Source of the DNA: Ustulina deusta
Lineage: Eukaryota; Ascomycota; Sordariomycetes; Xylariales; Xylariaceae
NCBI GenBank assembly: GCA_023159155.1
Contig: JAJNNX010000003.1
Coordinates: 682,001-746,000, forward strand
DNA: 64,000 nucleotides
Reading direction: 5' to 3'
In this document: one piece after another, positions 11,390 to 22,057 of the stretch
How positions within the stretch are numbered: the stretch's first letter is position 1
How the letters are laid out: the number at the start of each line of letters is the position of its first letter
Notes under the pieces: model-generated
The model's input: only the letters and a program-made list of their open reading frames with translations
Told to the model about the DNA's origin: nothing
Databases searched by the model: none
Program-made: the position numbers and the translations under genes

Positions 11390-12062
11390 ATGTTTCCCAT
11401 CTACATCTTCACGAGCTTGCTAGTACTCACCAGCGTAGCGGCCACGCCCAATACCAACGAAACAGAGACGGCCGTAAACACTACGGCCTGGACCGGACAG
11501 GGCCGTATACCAGTCTATGCGATCGGTTGCTGGCAAGACAGAATAGACGATGGCGAGATCGCGGAGGCATCGCGCAAGCTCAAGGACTGGGGCGAGAACA
11601 AACTCATTCGCGCCGGAGACTGGCACGGCGAAGAACACAGTACGTTTTACATCCTACCTCTCCTTCCCCTCCCTCTTCCCTGCATCCCCGTTGGATAGTA
11701 ATAATACGTTCTTGGAACCGATCGAAAATCCTTTTTTTACTAATTTCTCGAACTTCGTATTGCAATGCGTTACAGGTCTCGCAGGCGTGTGGGTCTGCAA
11801 CTGCAAACACTTCTACAACGACCACGTGGTCGCCTGGGAACTCGACGAGGCTCTGGAGCGCCTTCACGACTCCTGCGGCAAGAACCAGGCCGGATGGGTT
11901 TGGAGCAGGAAATGGCAGAAGAGGTTCAATTGTAAGTCCAGCCCCCTCGGGTCAATCAATTAGTCATTGTTTTTGTTTGTGCGATTCGCAGTCAAACCCA
12001 AAACTACTTACCTACTCATCCTCTTCCTCCTGACCACCTCCCCTGGTGTGATAAAGACATAA
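11390..12062 (+). CDS. Small secreted protein, three exons
   Basis: Exons 11390-11639, 11776-11931 and 11992-12062 give 158 residues. Donors are GTACGT and GTAAGT and acceptors TTACAG and TTCGCAG; phases agree. The protein starts with a signal peptide (MFPIYIFTSLLVLTSVAA) followed by a short Asn/Thr-rich stretch with NET and NTT glycosylation sequons. The mature domain reads VYAIGCWQDRIDDGEIAEAS, then the junction EEHS|LAGVWVCNCKHFYNDHV and DEALERLHDSCGKNQAGWVW. Four cysteines are visible after the signal peptide. The last exon adds a hydrophobic run (TTYLLILFLLTT), which could be a C-terminal anchor or an artefact if the third exon is wrong. I recognise no family. With the divergent gene at 10448 it forms a pair of secreted proteins near repeat-rich DNA. 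Confidence 0.68.
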
Positions 12063-12514
12063 TACTGATGTAAATGTGATGGACAGATGGCAGTGCTAGA
12101 TTTATGAAGAAAAAGGGCCTTTTCACTGGCAAGTGTCCTCTGTTTTGCCTCTGGTCGCTCCGCTAGTGTATAGACAAACGGATAAGGGAGGCAGAATCAG
12201 GCAATTCGGTCATATGCTGCAACCTATTGTCACAAACAAAGAACCACGCTTTGTATATAGCCTGGAGATGGTTACCAAGGGAGTTGTCACCCTTGCGCAA
12301 CAAGAAGATCCATACTGATTATGGAAGGTCGGTCGCTTTCTAGCACGAATTTAAAAGTTGACTTCGTTATATCCCAGAAACCTGTTGTAGAGATACTTCA
12401 TTCGCCACCGAAACATTCTCGGTACTTCTACTTCGTCCATAGATTTCACCTTTGCTATCTTCGCTTCTTCCATGCTTCCAACGGCAGTGTGAAATAGTGA
12501 AGGGTTTTATTTCA
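12063..12514. other. Intergenic, no gene seen
   Basis: A 450-base stretch between the secreted-protein gene (+) and the dehydrogenase relic (-). I see only short frames without recognisable content. Confidence 0.5.
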
Positions 12515-13090
12515 TTAGTATGAGGAAGGAACGACACCAAGCCTACCTCCATCGGTCACGAGTACATTGCCGTTGATATATGCGCCGGCCTTGCTAGCTA
12601 GGAATAACACAGCACTGGCGATGTCCTCTCCATCTCTAGGACGCTGTTCCGGCACGAAACTCCTCGGCAAACCATCTCCCTCGCGTTTAGGCATAAGATC
12701 TACACTCATCTCGCTGGGATAGCCTATATTGAGCGTATCAGCAAAGCGTAGCTTATTAATTCACCCTCGCCTCGTGCCCCACGAGGACGAGATAGGGCTA
12801 AAGTTAGAGAGCGCGTGTGGACAAATGCGGCGAATGAAAGGGCAGGAGGATTCAAACTCACGTCCCGGCGCAATTACATTGCTTCGAATACCGTACGGCA
12901 CGAGATTTGTTGGCAAATTGCTTCACCATGTAGTGCACGGCTGCCTTGGAGCTACCGTACGCATATCCCGCCAACGGAACACGATTGTAGCCCGCGACGC
13001 TAATACCGGTCGCGATGATCTGGCTGCGCCGCTTCGGCCGTCCTTCGCGCTTGTTCGCGGCATCTAGTAGATAAAGTTTGTTAGAATAAT
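12515..13090 (-). pseudogene. Short-chain dehydrogenase/reductase relic, 5' truncated and frameshifted
   Basis: The minus strand encodes the C-terminal half of a classical SDR (NAD(P)-dependent Rossmann oxidoreductase). Reading from 13090, it has LLDAANKREGRP, the catalytic region IIATGISVAGYN with YGSSK (Tyr-x-x-x-Lys) and the following helix AAVHYMVKQFAN. After an intron (donor GTGAGT, acceptor AATATAG near 12724) comes the C-terminal exon: YPSEMSVDLMP, RPRDGEDIASAVLFLASKAG and YINGNVLVTDGG. Two lesions are visible. One extra base after QFAN shifts the frame before what should be a VPYGIRSNVIAPG-type block. The N-terminal half with the TGxxxGIG cofactor motif is absent, and the sequence upstream of 13080 turns AT-rich. 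It is a non-functional fragment; its substrate cannot be inferred. Confidence 0.8.
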
Positions 13091-13517
13091 TTTTCTTAAT
13101 TCTTTTATAGCTAACTACTAGCTTAATTAGGTTTAATTATTTATACACTATATTATATTATACCTGCTGCCTCAGAACTGCACATCCCATTCTAATTATC
13201 TCATAGGTACGGGCACCCGGTCAGGGGCTAAGTTAGGAACACCTAAGATACACAAAACAGAACAATACAATAACCACTGATTACATGCTCAATTGATTGA
13301 CTCGCTTAAATCTAACACACTCACCGAAAGGATAATACAATATAGGAACCTGTTTTAACGTAGGAATACCTATTGCCTATAAAATAGTTATAAGCCCAAT
13401 GTCTTCGCAATACCATTTCTAAGAATGCCCAAAAATAGGCCCAGCAATCTTAGTAGTGAATATCTTTGCAAAACCTCAGTGTAATAGAAGTAAAATCCAA
13501 AAGCTGCGCGTTCACCA
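13091..13517. other. AT-rich degenerate stretch
   Basis: AT-rich sequence with many TA steps and no open frame of note, lying between the two gene relics. It looks like RIP-mutated or decayed repeat DNA, but I see no ends that define an element. Confidence 0.4.
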
Positions 13518-13669
13518 TTATACCAATAAGACAAACGCGCCGATGCCCAGCAGGGGCGGCAGCGTGCCCTGGTAGAAGGCGAGCGGGCTCTCCTTTGCGT
13601 AGATAGTCGTCGCGGAGCTGTACTGCGTCGTTGTCTGCAGACGCACTTTGACTATATCGATGGGTTGAC
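13518..13669 (-). pseudogene. Mitochondrial carrier exon relic (YMC1-like)
   Basis: After an acceptor-like CACAG the minus strand reads QPIDIVKVRLQTTTQYSSA, then SPLAFYQGTLPPLLGIGAF, and stops at 13518. This matches the repeated Px[DE]xx[KR]x[KR]LQ signature and following loop of mitochondrial solute carriers. The GQPxDxxKVRLQT...FYKGTLtPLiGiGa pattern is that of the YMC1 glycine/glutamate-type group. The stop comes within a conserved block, and no neighbouring carrier exons are visible, so this is one isolated exon. It lies on the same strand as the dehydrogenase relic at 12515-13090. Confidence 0.75.
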
Positions 13670-13817
13670 CTGTGAGTTGGGGTTGGTTGTTGTGTTAGCT
13701 ATATTGGATACCCCCGAAGCTGCACAGCCGTTCAAAAATAACAATTGGGATCATACTAAACAAAAGTCCAATATTCTCTTCATGTTACGTGTACTTAACA
13801 TTCCATGCATGGCAATA

Positions 13818-15870
13818 TCAAACGTTGGTGTGACCAGAGGGCTCCCAAGGTACTCGATCTATAAACCATTCCAATCGATCTATAGTTAACCAATTCGGGC
13901 GATAATTCCTATATCTTTCACTGCTTGACCCCTGATTATAAATCGTACCCTTAGAGTGCGTGAAAACTGGCTTTGATCCCCTTCGGGGCACAGTAACCTC
14001 GTAGATATCGATTGAGACGAATATGGATTTATCCAGTAGATTGATTTGTTCTATATCCAGGTCGACGGAGATCTCCAGATTCCGTTGTGTGGGTGGGCCT
14101 CTGCCCTCCAGAGCCCATACGGATAGGAGCTGGTCAAAACGGCGTGCAACATTGAAAACCACATCCATTTGGTTTTTGTAAAGCCTCTCTTTCAGTTGTT
14201 TTTTTGTCATGCAGCATGCAACCCACGCGGCCAATTCCGTGTTTGCTCTTAGTATTTCATGGAAATCTGCGTCCGCGTGACCGTCGCGTAGAATGGGGAC
14301 AAATATAGTCCACGGACTACCCATTGGAGAACAACCTAGAACCACTGCAAAGCAGCGTATAGGAAATATCCCATCCGCTAACTGCCTCTTTCTATCAAGG
14401 ATTGGGCTCGATGTAAAAATCAATGCTGCCTGTAGTCCACGATGCTTCAGCGAGAAAACAATTGAGTGCTCAGCAGAAGCATATCTGGCATGAGGTGAAC
14501 AGTACACTTCGTCCAAGATAAACTGGTCCTGTTTTCTTGTTTGTGTCGTATTGGGCACCCGAACGATCTGAAAGACTTCTGGTAGAGATGATACCGGCCC
14601 AACAGGCGGGGGCTCTTTCACAACCAATACCTTGGCATGGGCTTCCGTCCAATGTTCTGGGAAGATGAGAACCAATTCTCCGCTTCGCGCATACAATGAG
14701 TTGCTCCAGCTTTTTACTGGGATGCCGATGTAAGCTCTCGCTCTGGCACGGGTCGTACATGCTAGGACGATAAACTCATAGTCACCCCTCTTGCAAACCG
14801 GGAACTATATATACCACTGGAGTCAATACTGACCACTTGTGATAAACAGCAAGAGCAGAATATTCTTGTTGGGGCAATTCGTGTCTTTGAGACATGCCAA
14901 AGGGAGAATAAAAGACTGCAGCGACTAACCTGGACCCGCACGCCGTTCCCATGTATGACTGGTGGAGGGCTATCCTCCTGATTATCGACTTGTAGTATAT
15001 CATGGTTAGTGCTAAAGTCTGCTGGCGAGTTGGCAAACAGGCCATGCATCATGTACCTCCGAGACGTGAGGAAGACGTTTATATCGGGAAAAACGAGGGG
15101 CGCACCCCAGGCAAAGAGGGACTGGTCATCAGATACCCTCATGATCTCTTGCTGCAATCTCAGAAAGGCCTTTTTACCCTCTCCATATATCAATGGCATA
15201 TTGACGCCAAATATCCCCAGGAGCGAGTATGCCTGATCTTCGACTCGAGTTGTATCACGTTTGGCCGCCCAAGACATCCGCTTCGCCACGCACACCTGAC
15301 TAAAGTTTCCGGTTGAAAGCGCAAATGCGTCGATTCCCGTGATTGTTTGGAGCATACCCTCAAGCTCCGATTTCGAACCCAGAAGCATCATGTCAGACGA
15401 GTAAAAACGAACAACCTTGGGCGCTATCAGCTCTTGGAGCGTCCAGCCCCTGCTGAACCATCTACTGGAAGCAAACCCATCTTGGCCTGCGACGTCGGCC
15501 AGATATGCGTAGCAAACTTTCGCATTGGAATACCATCTGAACATGGAGTTTATAGCCTCGGATAGTTCAGCTGTGCTTGTTTGATCTATGCAGCACCTTC
15601 ACGGACACTCAGCTGACTTTAAGCTGGTTATGGGGAAAGGCGATGTTGCACTCACGTGTCAACCCAGGCCCAATTCAGGCCATCCCTCACGGCTTGCTCG
15701 CAGCAGAATTTAATCTTGGTGTAGCCCTTACGTAGCTCCGCATCATGTCTCAACATGTCCCGAAGAGTGCATTCCTCTTCGCCCCAAGTGTGGGACAGGA
15801 TGGCGTAGTCTGCAGTGCTATCGCCAGGGAACTCGCAGACATCGAATGTTGTCGTGTTGATTAAACGCAT
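13818..15870 (-). CDS. HET-domain (heterokaryon incompatibility type) protein
   Basis: Exons 15656-15870, 14930-15596 and 13818-14804 (minus strand) give 622 residues with consistent phases and GT-AG introns of 59 and 125 bp. The start is the ATG at 15870, because MRLINTTTFDV is the canonical beginning of short-type HET proteins. HET motifs appear in order in the first ~180 residues: YAILSHTWGEEECTLRDM, then NWAWVDT|CCIDQ across the first junction, AINSMFRWYSNAKVCYAYL, and FSRGWTLQELIAP. A second conserved region follows (AKRMSWAAKRDTTRVEDQAYSLLGIFGVNMPLIYGEG). The C-terminal part is a variable domain of unknown role. HET domains trigger cell death in vegetative incompatibility and related recognition responses when partnered with other loci. 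No frameshift or stop is visible. The gene sits 5 kb from an AT-rich transposon block, a usual setting for such genes. Confidence 0.93.
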
Positions 15871-18032
15871 ATTCACCTGACGGTTAACGAATGCCGACCT
15901 GATGAGGTCCGACTTAGGTATGGATGTGCCTCGATACGGTCCCTCTACAGATCTAGTCACTAGGTTGGTGGCTTAGGTCTGATCTGAAGGTCTGTATGCT
16001 GTAATGAGTGGAACGAAAGGCTTTCTTATCGGTAAAAAGAAAGTTCAAAAATGTTTCCATACGCCCAATTAGGAACATTCTTGGCACTGCGCTATGCCTA
16101 TTTGGGAAACCCCTGCGTTTTCGGCTCACTCGGCTTACATCGCATGCACGCGAATACATACAAACTACTTAACCACTGACCTAGCCATACAGACTGACCT
16201 AGCCTGACCCAGCCATATTGGTAGACTTCGCCATACATACCGACCTACCTATACTAACTGACCTAGCCATATTGGCAGGTCGAACTCTGCTAGCGTCCTG
16301 ATCGTCGAGTAGATACGACTCCTCCCATCGAGGCCGTCGTGAGTGATCTAGATATGTTCAAGGCATTGTGCAAAACATCGTCCGGCATATCGAGGATGAA
16401 GAGGAAGAGATGTTGACGGCTGGGGAGGTGCTCGAGATACTGGCAATTGGTATCAGTAGGAAATACAATAAAAGTACGTCTCACCACACGAATGCAAGTC
16501 CCTATTTCATACATCCAAGAAAGGACATGGGCGCTCATAGCACATCTGATTGGGCTGAAGGCGACGGCTAGCATGGAAACTGCGAATTGAATGGAATTGT
16601 AAATGATGAAGGGACGGGCAGGGAAAACGAAGGGAAATGGAACATACCTGAAGGAGAGCTCAGATCCGGAATCAAGGTGGCAGAAGGATGAGGGCTTTCA
16701 AGAAGATTGACAGGAAAGACGGGAGGAAGCTTAAACCTTTCGATACAATTTTCGCAACCCCAGCCTAATTAAGTAGGTAGATAGCAGCTGGGAGTTGCTG
16801 GTATGCGCATAACGGTTGCTATCCGCTTTAAAAAATGGAGCGGGGATCACGCGAGATACTGGTATTGAAGACTTCCATACCAACTCTTCAACATTTGCAT
16901 ATGCGCGGTGGCTGAGACAACATTGTCTCAAGTCCATGTGTTGAGCCTTACCATTAGTATCCTTACCGTGGCGGATTCCGTTTTGACCCCAGAAAAGACA
17001 AAAGACGAACCAATCGGGTATTTCCCCGAGGATATTTGGTCTGTTGACTACATAAGCCATGTGCGTGTGCGTGATACGAACCATCGACAGTAAAGTCAGG
17101 CTCCAGCGCTTTAAGCGCCATACCATCTAACATACGGTGCGAACGCTGTTCGAAGAATTATACAAAGAATGAAAATGTCAGGTGACTATCGACCACCTAT
17201 TTATTACCTGACAGCAGACGAGTCTATCTATTTACTCCGTAGAGCAGTCCCTAACACTCACCATTTCAAATTATGGTGCCTGCTATGATGGTACGCAAAC
17301 AAGCGATGAGGGACTCCCGAAAAGTACAGGGGCGAAACGGCAACCAAGCTATTTCGCGAACGGGGGTTATTTGGAATAGGTGTTGTCGTTTGTCGAAGGC
17401 TGTTTCTGGGGTAGGGAATGGAAGAGATGAGGAGTACCAAAGACCGCCCGGGGCATTAGTAGTAGCAAGGGGGAATCGAAGTCGCACAACAGCGCTGATC
17501 GAGCCATCTACGAGACCGCCGTGGCGTTGATCCCGATTTGCCCTGCGAAATCTTCACCGACCACTCCCAAAAATAGCCTCCTGCTCCTAGGAATAGTAGC
17601 TCTGGCGCGGAATAGGTAGAATGAAGCTTTTCCGACTCCTACTTTCTGATAAGGGCTTGCATTCAGGGGCTTGGAACGCCGCTGATTCAGGTAATGATTC
17701 TCTTGGGGCGGGGAGCTCAAGGGTCTATGGTTTCCTTTTCACGTCTTCGCCCTATGCCCGAATCCTTCTAGGCTGCAGTGTGGCTTGTCTAGTACCGCGA
17801 ATGCTCTTGCTGCATCTCCCGTCGGCGTGCAACCTACTCCTATATTACCGCTAGTCAGATCTTAGCTGTGTGACACAGCTCAGCCTTGCAACCGTATTGT
17901 GATATGTGATATTTAATTATTTAAATCGAACATCTATTTGGTTTTCTGCTTTCATTGCAGCCCTGCTGATACTCCTTTGGCCGAAGCCGCCACCTCGTCA
18001 TCTCTATCATCAGCTTCGTCGCACCTTTGACG
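15871..18032. other. Long intergenic region, no recognisable gene
   Basis: About 2.2 kb between the HET gene (-) and the rhodopsin-family gene (+). Apart from a short tandem repeat at 16176-16278 I see no gene. Frames at 16290-16574, 16731-17126, 17273-17530 and 17508-17854 have no recognisable domain and composition unlike the neighbouring genes. The segment may hold decayed gene fragments. Confidence 0.45.
16176..16278. repeat. Short degenerate tandem repeat around CTGACCTAGCCATA
   Basis: The motif CTGACCTAGCCATA occurs at 16176-16189 and again near 16258-16271. Variants lie between them (CTGACCTAGCC near 16194, CTGACCCAGCCATATTGG near 16205). The last two full copies share the extension ATTGGYAG. 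It is a minisatellite-like run of about 100 bp with irregular spacing. Confidence 0.6.
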
Positions 18033-19035
18033 ATGGACACTCCTAGACTCTGGCCCGGCTCGGTAGGGTATTTTGTCATTCTGTCATTTTTGGCTGTGTT
18101 AGCCAGCATCGCGGTAGGCCTGCGATTTCTAGCGAGAAAATTGACAAGGATCGGCTTACACACCGATGACTGGCTGTCCCTAGCTTCGCTTCTCCTCAAC
18201 CATCTTTTTACCGCTTCCGTATTTGTTTCCTTCGTGTACGGCCTGGGAGCGAGCCCTCAAGAGCTTGCTGAAATTGACCCCATGATTAATCATTGTGGTG
18301 TTATCGAAGGTAGCGGTTTCTTATCAGTGTAGTCCTCCCGAGCTAATACGATCTCCAGCTCAGTTTTACGGTCTCTCTATTGTACGGCACTGCATCTTGC
18401 GCTGTGAGGCTTGCTGTGATATTTTTTTATTACCGCATCTTTCCAACAGATATCACGAGATTGAGCTGCTATGTTATTGGGGGAGTTTGTGCTGCTTGGT
18501 ATATAGCCCTTGTGATAGTCGGATTCACATCTTGCATCCCCCTCGACTCGACCTGGAATCCAACTGTTACCGGTCACTGTATCGACAGTCTCGCCTTTTC
18601 TCTTTCTACCACGGCGATCAACTTCATCATCGACGCTGCCACCGTTAGTCTGCCCGTCTACGAAGTTGTTAAATTGCAGATGTCGAGAAGGAGGAAGTAC
18701 ACTATCATTGGTATCTTTGTGATTGGTGGCGCGTAAGTGTTAAAAGACTTGGAACTTGGACGTACAGCTATCTAATATGGTGAATAGAGCTGCGGCTGCG
18801 AGTTTGGTGCGGGTAATAGTCCTATCCCTTTTCGCTACAGGAACTGTGTTCCATGATGCTGGCGGTAAGTCCAATCAATTTATGGGGGATTTCTATCCGC
18901 TAAACAGTATTAGCAATAAGTGTGGCACTCTCAGCATTGGCCGTGATAGAGATCTATGTCGCCCTCCTAGGTGCCTGCGCGCCCACACTCGGTCCAATTT
19001 ACGACAGATTCTCGCGCAAACCCTCAACTTTGTGA
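18033..19035 (+). CDS. Fungal rhodopsin-family (Pth11-like) seven-helix membrane protein
   Basis: Seven hydrophobic helices can be followed: SVGYFVILSFLAVLASIAVG, LASLLLNHLFTASVFVSFVY, YGTASCAVRLAVIFFYYRIF, CYVIGGVCAAWYIALVIVGF, a fifth containing IDAATVSLPV, YTIIGIFVIGG|AAAAASLVRV, and ALAVIEIYVALLGACAPTLG. The spacing and motifs (YRIF after helix 3, D...LP in helix 5, E plus AC.PTL in helix 7) fit the fungal plasma-membrane rhodopsin domain found in Pth11-like receptors and SAT4-like proteins. Exons: about 18033-18309, 18359-18732, 18788-18864 and 18908-19035. The first junction is doubtful. The good donor GTAGCG at 18310 leads into the wrong frame for helix 3. A weak donor GTTATC at 18300 restores a frame of 281 residues. 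The gene is therefore either oddly spliced or frameshifted. No CFEM domain is present. Confidence 0.72.
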
Positions 19036-20376
19036 GAGATTGTTCATCATGCCGGTTCCCAGTGGTGCCGTGAGTGAGAGGTACGTATTTCAACACCAGG
19101 TCTCGCCATCCAAAATGCTAGCTAGAGGTTGGCCATTCAGTCGTACAAACATAGGTAGAGACAGAACACTGACGAAGACACCTAAACCACAGAATCGATC
19201 TAAGCACCGCGTCCAAGCCACATATAGTCAAACTCCACTGGAGTACCGTGGCCGAGGCGCAGGCCGTGGATTGTTCGGCCAGACAAGGGATTTGAAGATC
19301 ACGGGGTACTTGTGCAGGGAGGGTGTTGTGGGGGTGAGTTGCACTTCAATGACGGAATCCCGGAATCCCGGGAAATGTGGGAATGAGCCCCGAGATGCCG
19401 GAGGGAGTCTCGGAATTATAGCGTTATCATGCTTTACGAGCACGCCGACGTTATATCGGGGCTCCCACGACCAGGTAGGTATAAAGGAATTTAGTCAGCA
19501 ATTCAATGTATAAGTAAACCAGGCTTCAAAAGCTCGCTGTTAAATTCATGACATACATTCTTGGCTATCAGAAATAGAAGGGGGAAATTCGTCTCTGAAC
19601 TCGTTAAGCCAGCTATGCCCTGACTAAACTTGTAAAATATGTTAGTTCTTTGTTTTATTTTACACCAGCCCTCTATCTGCCTTGTTGTTATCGGACGGAC
19701 TAATCAGCATTTAGCGCTGCTTTTATATACGCTTAGAAAATAAGTCGAGACGTCGTATTTTAGGTATAGGTGCGACTACAACACTTAGGAGGGCTATGCA
19801 GACCTACAATATTGAACTACACCCTGGACCTTGCGACCGTGGCGCCGCTATGCCGCCGGCGCGACTGCACCGCCACGAAACCACCTCCGACAATCTGTCC
19901 TCGGAAGGGATGGATTACCGCATACACAGCGCCGAGCACGAGCCCAGCGGGCGGGGCCAACGGAAACTGTTTGACTGTCGCGCGTGCCTTCGGATTGGAT
20001 TTGGGCAATACTTCTGCAAAGGTTACATGTTGTGGGCGGAATGAGTTATGTACGCTAGGCATCGCTATCCCATGCCGCAAGCCATTAGGGAGGCCTGAAG
20101 ACGATGTGTTTTCCTCCGGCGTTAAATTTACTATCACTACCTGATTCATATACAGTTCGCAGCGTATCATCTGCGAGGAGATCTTTTAAGCCAGTCTCAT
20201 TTATTGAGCCGCTTTGTTTATAATACCTGGAAACAGGTTGTCAGTGCCGAAAGTCTCTCTTGCATCTTGATGCTCTACACCAATGTATAGCTCACTGTTA
20301 TCTAAGGCTATTGTATCCAAAGACCACAGGGCTCGGGTTGGTATTCTATAATTAAGCAGTTTATTAGAACGCCTTA
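19036..20376. other. Intergenic left flank of the AT-rich block
   Basis: No gene that I can support. At 19350-19420 there is a palindromic run built on GGAATCCCGGAATCCCGGG. A GC-richer patch at 19770-20150 has overlapping frames on both strands without recognisable domains. It could be a relic gene fragment. Composition becomes AT-rich from about 20190. Confidence 0.4.
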
Positions 20377-20430
20377 AGCTAAACCCCGGCATCCCGAACC
20401 CCCCTTATCGCGAACCGCCCTTATACCCCC
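20377..20430 (+). repeat. Left terminal inverted repeat
   Basis: It begins AGCTAAACCCCGGCATCCCG, runs into a C-tract and CGCGAACCGCCC, and pairs with the complement of 41852-41905. It is preceded by TA. GC-rich in contrast to the block it encloses. Confidence 0.75.
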
Positions 20431-21756
20431 GAAAACGCGCTATTACTTCTAGCTACTTTTATTAAAAACTACTTAATAATGCAACTATAACTAACTTTTA
20501 GAATTTTTTTTTATTAATATGTTTTTAGTTTTTAAAAAATAATATATAGCAGTTATAGTTTATGTTTATAAGTTAAGTATACTAATCTAGCAAGTAGCGC
20601 ACAAGTAAAATATAAATAAATCGTTTATATTGTACTACTTTTATAGTATTTTTATTTAAAAAAAAACTTATATATATTTTTAAGTTTTGTTTATTTATTA
20701 TAAATAATAATTAATAAACTAAGCTATAAAATAAAGTAAGTTAAGTTTTATATTTTTAATTATTAAGTTTAAGTTAATAACTAAATATATATTAAATATT
20801 TTTAGTAATAATAAAACTTTTAGTAAAAAATAGCATATATGCTTTTTAATTTAAAATAAAGCAATAAAATTAGCTAAATTTATTTTTATTAATTATATAT
20901 ATATTAATAGCGCAATAATAATTAATATTAATTTTTTTTTAATATAAACAAAATAAATTATAATAAAAATATAAATTATAAAATTATTTTTATATAAACA
21001 TAAAAAAAAATTTATATAAAATTTATATAAATTATTTATTAATAAAATTATTAAATTAATATATAATATTAAATAAACTTATAAAAACTATTAATAAATT
21101 AAACTTATAAATTTAATTAAATAAAAATCTAATTTAAATAATTAAACTTTTAGTAAACTTATTTATTAATTTTTAATAAATTTTAAAATAATTAAAATAA
21201 ATATTAATTATAAAAAAAAAAAGCTTATTAAAATAATAAAACTTATTTTATTTATAAAAAAAAAACATATATTAATTAATTATTTTAATTAAAATATATA
21301 ACTAAAATAAATTAATTATTTTTAAAATATTTACTTAATTATAAATTAATAATATTAAAATAAAAACTTTAATTTTATATAATATTAAAGCTTATACTTT
21401 TTTAATAATTAGCTTTAAATTTATATAATAAATTAAATAATAATTAAAAATAATAATAATTTATTTAATTAAACCTTAAAAATTTTATAACTATTGAAAC
21501 AAAATATTTAATATATATAATAAAAATTAATAATTAATAATTTAAAAACTAAACGTTTTAAATTATTAATTTTAATTATAATATTATTATTAGTATTAAA
21601 TAATTAATAAAATAAAATATTTTAATAAAAACTTAAAAATAATAATTAATTTAACTAAATAATTTATTTTTATTAGTTTAATTTTTATTAATAATTATAA
21701 TTAAACTTTTTAACTATAAATAGTAAAATATAAACTTAAAAATATAAAAAAAATAT

Positions 21757-21820
21757 TATAATAGTTAGTATAGTTTTATATAGTTTTAGCAAAACATGTA
21801 AGAACTCTAGACCTATATAG
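21757..21820 (+). repeat. First part of a split 5' LTR
   Basis: It starts with a mutated LTR start (TATAATAGTTAGTATAG) and ends at CTATATAG. The missing remainder of the same LTR is at 27670 to about 27858, on the far side of the 5.8 kb insertion. Confidence 0.75.
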
Positions 21821-22057
21821 TGTGACAATTAGTATAGTCTTAGCAAAACCCGCAAGAACTCCAAACCCACATAGTAATAAGATAGGAAGTCTACGCACGA
21901 ACCAACCTATAACTCTACAGCCACACACACAGAGTCTATATTTACCTACTTTATAAACTCTAACTTCTTTTTTTTTTTTTTTTTTTTTTTAGCTTAAAGT
22001 TTTCGTTTATAATATTAATAAACTAGCTATAAAAGTTTTACTTAATTAATTATAATA
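21821..22057 (+). repeat. 5' LTR of the 21821-27669 element
   Basis: Begins TGTGACAATTAGTATAG, holds a long T-run near its centre, and ends in a mutated CTAATTGTGACA. This is the best-preserved LTR start in the block. Confidence 0.8.

Noticed and set aside
17250..17860. Short frames between the HET and rhodopsin-family genes as genes
   Set aside because: No conserved motif, no credible splice structure and competing frames on both strands.
19770..20170. Overlapping frames on both strands in a GC-rich patch
   Set aside because: Neither strand gives a recognisable domain or start context. I cannot tell a relic from chance.
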